A DNA stretch of 64,000 bases from Chondrosia reniformis (lineage: Eukaryota; Porifera; Demospongiae; Chondrillida; Chondrillidae). The notes below the pieces were generated by a model. That model was not told the DNA's origin. It saw only the letters and a list, made by a program, of their open reading frames with translations, and did no database searches. Positions 59,392 through 64,000 of the stretch are shown here, one piece after another (the stretch's first letter is position 1; every line of letters starts with the position of its first letter). The translations under genes and the position numbers were made by a program. The stretch spans positions 7,131,673-7,195,672 of the forward strand of contig OX359197.1 in assembly GCA_947172415.1 (NCBI GenBank). The letters run 5' to 3'.

Positions 59392-61655
59392 TCAAAATAG
59401 TCCAGCGTCCTTTTTCAGTGAAGTCTGCTTCCAAGGAGGCAGAGATGAGAAGTCCGTCCGTGACATTTTAAACATGTTCTACATAAGGCACATACAATTA
59501 TGTTTTGCTATGCAGACAAATAACAAATACTAAATTAGTATACATTAAGCCAAGTATGACACTGGCAGGAGAAGGGACACATGGAATCCACCAAGTATTT
59601 ACCTTAAAGTCCTCATCTCCAAGGAAGGTTTCTAATTTCTTTGGATCAACTCCCTCGGGGAGAGGCTTCTTTTTCAGCTCAGCCAGCGAGTATCTGTCTC
59701 TGCTGAGCTTCTTCAGCTCCTCTGAAGCATCTGATCGATGAGGACTCTTGATGATCACAAAAGGTCTGTTAGCCTCGGCCACCTTCTTATCACTCTCCCA
59801 GGATGGAAAGAGATTAGTGAACCGCTGGTGTTCAAAACCAGCAGAGACAACGTAAACATGAGGCTCCACAATGCGACCAGTAGCTACACACAGGAAGACC
59901 AATTAATCATATCAATACATTAGGATTCAAAAGTTTATAGATGATGATTGAGAATGATTACCAATGGTTTAATTATTGCTTCAGTGATTCATTGATGATT
60001 ACGTTACATGTTATATTTGTAAGCACAACAAAATATTATTTATTTATTGAGAGCAGTCATTAGTTAGGAAGGCAAATGATACAATATTAAGCATTTATGA
60101 ACTAAAGAAGTTAATTGCACTCAGCTGTACAGAGGCTATGATGATAAGCACATAATCACTGGAAATGTATTACACCAAACCAGCCAAGTGACATAAGCCA
60201 TTTATGTTCACTGATATCAGTAAAATGTTAATAAAATCTCAGATGTCAAATCAAGTGTACTCACCCTTGGAGTAGTTGACGGCAGTCTCCAGTGCTAATC
60301 TTTTGTCTCTTATGAATCTCACTTGAGCATCTCCAGTAAACTGGTTCTTTTCTCTGAAACGTGCATCCGACTGCACCGGCCACCAGCCAGACCACACATA
60401 GATCTCATATTGAGCATCCAATAGGAAGAGAGCTGAGGGTGATGGGGCAGGCAGACTGTAAACAGGAGACCATTACAGCAAGGGGGAGTACCTGTGTTGT
60501 AGTGGCTTACCAGGTTGTTCACAAGAGTATAAGTCCGTTTGTAGGAAGGGAAAGGCTTCTGGCTCTCCTGTCCTGCAAGGATAGAGGACCTCTGTTGGGA
60601 GGAACTCTCCCGTAGACTCCACACTTGGAGCCAATTACATTATCTAGTTATATAGCACTGTACAGTTGGGATGCTACACCAACTCACTCTTAGCAGTAGT
60701 TGGGTTCTGTCTATTTGTCACTTTAGCTGTTGTTTGTGTGGATGGAGTGACTTTAGCTGTTGACACGTTAGTTGGTTCTTTGGAAACTGCACTGTCTTCA
60801 CAACTTGAAGAACTAGACGATTGAGAATGTCTCTTTGAAGCATTCCCTTTTTTTGTTGGATAATTTGACTTTGTGTGGAGAAGATTGAAGAGTCTTCTGT
60901 GATTTAGTGGTACTTGTCTCTGTGGACATGTGTTTTGGCTTCTTGGGTTTAGAAGTGACTTCAACTTCAGTTGTATTTTTTCTCTTTTTTCCTTTTGACT
61001 GGTCACATTGAACAACAGTGCATTTGACTCTAAGAACTACAAACGTACAACATTCTTAAATGGGAACTGTGTGACTGAAGGTAGCATATAATATAGGGTA
61101 TGGCAGGTAATCTTATTTAGACTGGGAAGGCCATTATTACCGGACTACTATTAAGGCACCAGTGATAATGAAATATCTATTCATTCCTAGCTTCACCATT
61201 TAATATAACACTAATACCAAATATTACCTGTGGACATACTGTATTGGTCCTTAAGACATGTTTAGTATACATCACTTATATCATTAGTTGTGGTACTACA
61301 CAACATCAGAAAGTATATCTATAATGTCAATGTTTGGTACAACCTACTGAATAGATATACTGCAAAGCATAGCTCTTCGTTCATATGTCAGTGTGCACAT
61401 ATGAAATGGACCAACATACCGAATTGTGTCGTTATCCTTTAGCAGATGAATGTCTTCTTGAGGGAGCAGCGCACAGTCGTCCATTGTGAGGTCCAGTTTG
61501 ACGCCACGCAGATCTTCAAAGAACCTCTTCTTGATGGCGCCACACAGATCAGCCATAACGGAACAGGACGTCAGATTCATGAGAAACCAAACGAACTGTG
61601 AACAAGCAGGAGGAGGGTTGACGAACAATAACTTCAACCTTACCGAGTCGGCCAT
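59392..61655 (-). pseudogene. Unit 1 coilin-supervillin copy with a frameshift in the linker
   Basis: Coilin exon 1 (61655-61420) is intact. Exon 2 (61029-60688) has one extra T in a poly-T run (ccctttttttg at about 60844-60854), so its length no longer fits the phases and the chimeric frame is lost. The exon 2 acceptor has also lost part of its pyrimidine tract. Supervillin exons about 60626-60511, 60432-60265, 59883-59603 and 59478-59392 are intact. A homopolymer sequencing error could explain the single extra base. Confidence 0.72.
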
Positions 61656-61773
61656 TTTATCTATAGACTATTGAACTACGTAGATCTAAATATCTTTTGC
61701 GAAAATTCAATTAACATTAAATAATTTTGAAGTTACGAAGCAGTAATCTATAAAGCATATCTCGTTATATCAG

Positions 61774-63984
61774 TCAGAGTATTAGTACTACAATTCTCTT
61801 GTTTCCACTGTCAGCAATATATAGATTTCCTTCATCACTGATAGCAAGACCATAAGGAAGGTCCAACCCCAGATTATCAACTTCACCAACACACTGTCCA
61901 TCTGGTGTGAAGATGGAGATTTTGTTAGTACTGAATGATGCAACTATTATGTGTCCATCACTTGTGACTGCTATACCAGTGGGGTGCTTGACAATACCTT
62001 CACCAAACTGTCGGATGTACCGTCCATCCTGATCATGTACTTTAATGCAATGATTGATATGGTCACTGATGTACACTAATCCATCTGGTGATATACAGAG
62101 CTGCCAGGGAAATTGAAAGCAACCTGCTCCACTGCCATATGAACCAAAGCATCTTAGGAACTGACCATTCTCTGTACTAAATACAGATATTCTATGATTG
62201 CCACTTTCTACTATAAAAAGGTGTCCCTCTTCATTGACTGCCACTCCTATAGGACAACTTAACTGACCTAGCTTTGACCCTTGACCTCCAAACTGTCTTA
62301 CTAGTTGACCAGTTGGAGTGTAGATCTTGATAACATGGTTGCTATAGTCACTATTGACAATGTTACCAGATTTGCTGAAAGTTATCCCATAGACATAGCC
62401 ACAATCATTCTTAAATCTTCTCACAATTTGACCTGTCCTGTTAATAACAAGGATTTCTTTGGTGTTGTATTTTGCAGCATACAACATTCCATCTGATCCA
62501 CAAGCTACTGCATAGCATGCTCCACCAATCATAATCTCTTTTTGGATTTCGTTCATCTCCTTGATATCCAATGGCTTAGCAACCTTCACCTCTATCGGAC
62601 TGCCCACTACGTGGTGACCTCCGATGGTCACACTCAGCATACATTCGAGTGATGGAACACTCTTAAAGTGTACCTCATATGTGCCATCTCTCTTGTCTGT
62701 TACCTTACCTCTCAGAGGAACACCTGCTGTCACAGGACAAAGGACAGCCAACACCTTTTCTCCTCCTCGGCACTCATTGCCTCTCTCATCTTTTGTGGTG
62801 ACTTTGAAGGAAAATTCTTTCTTCTTCTGTATTTGAATGAAGACAGCACCGTCTTTGTTCTTCTTCAACCCTCTAATACTGCAGTTTGGTGGATGTGCCT
62901 GCAAGCAGACTCCTCCAAATGAAGACAATATCTTCTCTGTTTCGGATTGCTTGGAAGAGATAAACTGGATGGATGGGTGAATGTAGCAAGATGGCTGAGG
63001 AGTATGTCCAGTAAGTTCAAACACTCGTTTGACCACCATCTTGGTCAAGTAAAGCTGTTCTTCTCTTCTTCCATTTGAAAAGATGTCTTCTGAAAAGGAA
63101 AGAAAGTCCTCCCACTTCTTCATTTTAACTTGAAGCACTTTTCTCTGCTTGACAAGAGACTTTCTTCCGATTTCTTCTGTTTTCCTCACTTCACCAACAA
63201 GACTATCACATCTTCTAGTTACCATGGCAATTAGCTGTTCCTTCATTGCAAGGATCTCTCCCACAGCATCAGCGGACTGCTGTTGGAGACTAGCTTCACT
63301 GGCCTCCACTTCCTGAAGGGCATTGCTCAATGCCTTTGTCTGTCCCCTGGCAGACAGCACACACTGTGTCAGAGTGCTCCTGTTTAGCTCTCCCAGTTTG
63401 TCATTGATGAAGGACACACTGTGAGTCTTGTGGCCACCAACAGAATGACATATGGCACAGATCATCTGTTGACAGTCGTGACAGTATAGCTTCTTCTTTT
63501 CATTGTGTTCTGCACATTGGAAAATATCTTCTTTTGTAGAGCCACCTTCTAAGGTTTCATTAATCGATTGAATTTGATGCCTCTTAAACATTTTCTTTGA
63601 TCTGTGAAGATCTACACACTCTTGGCAAATAAAGAAATCACAGTCTGAGCAGTAGCTCACGGCTGCCCTCTTCTCTTCGTGGTCCTCTTGACAGACCACT
63701 CCTTCCTTCTGGTACTGACTGCTCACTGTCTTCCTCAGAGCAAAGGGATGGCTTGGAAGACCACCGGGAGGGATGGAGAACACTTCATCACAGATCTCAC
63801 AGGTCACTCCTTGTTGGAGCATCTTCTCCTGACACTCCACCTTCTCACACAAGGCCAGGGAGTGCAGACAAGGTAGACATTTAAGCTCTTCTACTCTCAC
63901 TCCACAACTGACACAAGAGAGACTGAGATTAGTTGATGGAAAAGAAGAACTAGAAGTGGGTGGAACCTCTGGAAGCTCAGCCAT
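61774..63984 (-). CDS. TRIM-NHL protein T1 (736 aa, intronless)
   Basis: Full domain chain, starting at MAELPEVPP 16 bp from the window edge, so its promoter lies outside. One extra codon in an NHL strand (VFSTENGQF for VFTENGQF). It shares long tracts with T3 from the coiled coil to the third NHL repeat and then resembles T4 (FGSYGSGAGCFQFP, ISDHINHCIKV). The stop lies 118 bp before the coilin exon 1 of its unit. Confidence 0.88.
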   Translation of the reverse strand: MAELPEVPPTSSSSFPSTNLSLSCVSCGVRVEELKCLPCLHSLALCEKVECQEKMLQQGVTCEICDEVFSIPPGGLPSHPFALRKTVSSQYQKEGVVCQEDHEEKRAAVSYCSDCDFFICQECVDLHRSKKMFKRHQIQSINETLEGGSTKEDIFQCAEHNEKKKLYCHDCQQMICAICHSVGGHKTHSVSFINDKLGELNRSTLTQCVLSARGQTKALSNALQEVEASEASLQQQSADAVGEILAMKEQLIAMVTRRCDSLVGEVRKTEEIGRKSLVKQRKVLQVKMKKWEDFLSFSEDIFSNGRREEQLYLTKMVVKRVFELTGHTPQPSCYIHPSIQFISSKQSETEKILSSFGGVCLQAHPPNCSIRGLKKNKDGAVFIQIQKKKEFSFKVTTKDERGNECRGGEKVLAVLCPVTAGVPLRGKVTDKRDGTYEVHFKSVPSLECMLSVTIGGHHVVGSPIEVKVAKPLDIKEMNEIQKEIMIGGACYAVACGSDGMLYAAKYNTKEILVINRTGQIVRRFKNDCGYVYGITFSKSGNIVNSDYSNHVIKIYTPTGQLVRQFGGQGSKLGQLSCPIGVAVNEEGHLFIVESGNHRISVFSTENGQFLRCFGSYGSGAGCFQFPWQLCISPDGLVYISDHINHCIKVHDQDGRYIRQFGEGIVKHPTGIAVTSDGHIIVASFSTNKISIFTPDGQCVGEVDNLGLDLPYGLAISDEGNLYIADSGNKRIVVLIL

Positions 63985-64000
63985 TTGATTTGGTAATGGT

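Noticed and set aside
29358-64000. The tandem array as a pure assembly artefact
   Set aside because: Units differ by many private substitutions, indels and two junction types, which a false duplication would not produce. Exact copy number still needs long reads.

Overview
The window is animal nuclear DNA. It has spliced genes with short GT-AG introns, no bacterial gene organisation, and recognisable metazoan families: PITHD1, coilin, supervillin and TRIM-NHL proteins. AT-rich compact intergenic DNA and a tandem family of intronless TRIM-NHL genes suggest an early-branching invertebrate such as a demosponge. That is an inference from style; no sequence search was possible.

Left edge (1-2.8 kb): the 5' part of PITHD1 (minus) and a small single-pass membrane protein gene (plus) start head to head, 58 bp apart. 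From about 3 to 19.7 kb there is a composite repeat: four copies of a roughly 1-kb element core separated by arrays of a ~170-bp monomer. The first core has long terminal inverted repeats, and one inverted monomer flanks it, so the satellite seems to have grown out of the arm of a foldback-type element. No genes were seen here. From 25.2 to 19.9 kb (minus) lies a 16-exon gene of unrecognised family for a C2-like, coiled-coil protein of about 790 aa. Next comes a complete 6-exon coilin gene (29.0-26.25 kb, minus) with four 47-bp intronic repeats, each carrying a perfect kappaB-like site.

From 29.3 kb to the right edge is a minus-strand tandem array. Its unit, read 5' to 3', is: intronless TRIM-NHL gene (about 735-742 aa), then coilin exons 1-2, then the last exons of a supervillin gene (gelsolin-like segment plus villin headpiece). 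The ancestral order was probably supervillin, TRIM-NHL, coilin. A duplication joined coilin intron 2 to the middle of a supervillin exon, and that one junction recurs in five units. Intron phases agree, so coilin exon 2 can splice in frame into the supervillin exons and give a predicted coilin-NTD/supervillin-headpiece chimera. The chimeric frame is open in two units (56.6-54.5 and 51.3-49.0 kb) and broken in three. There are seven full-length TRIM-NHL reading frames, one copy with a nonsense codon, and several fragments.

The TRIM-NHL proteins probably act as cytoplasmic ligand- or RNA-binding scaffolds with a divergent RING. Their differences cluster in NHL blade loops, and long identical tracts between some copies point to gene conversion. 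The most notable candidate novelty is the amplified coilin-supervillin fusion.
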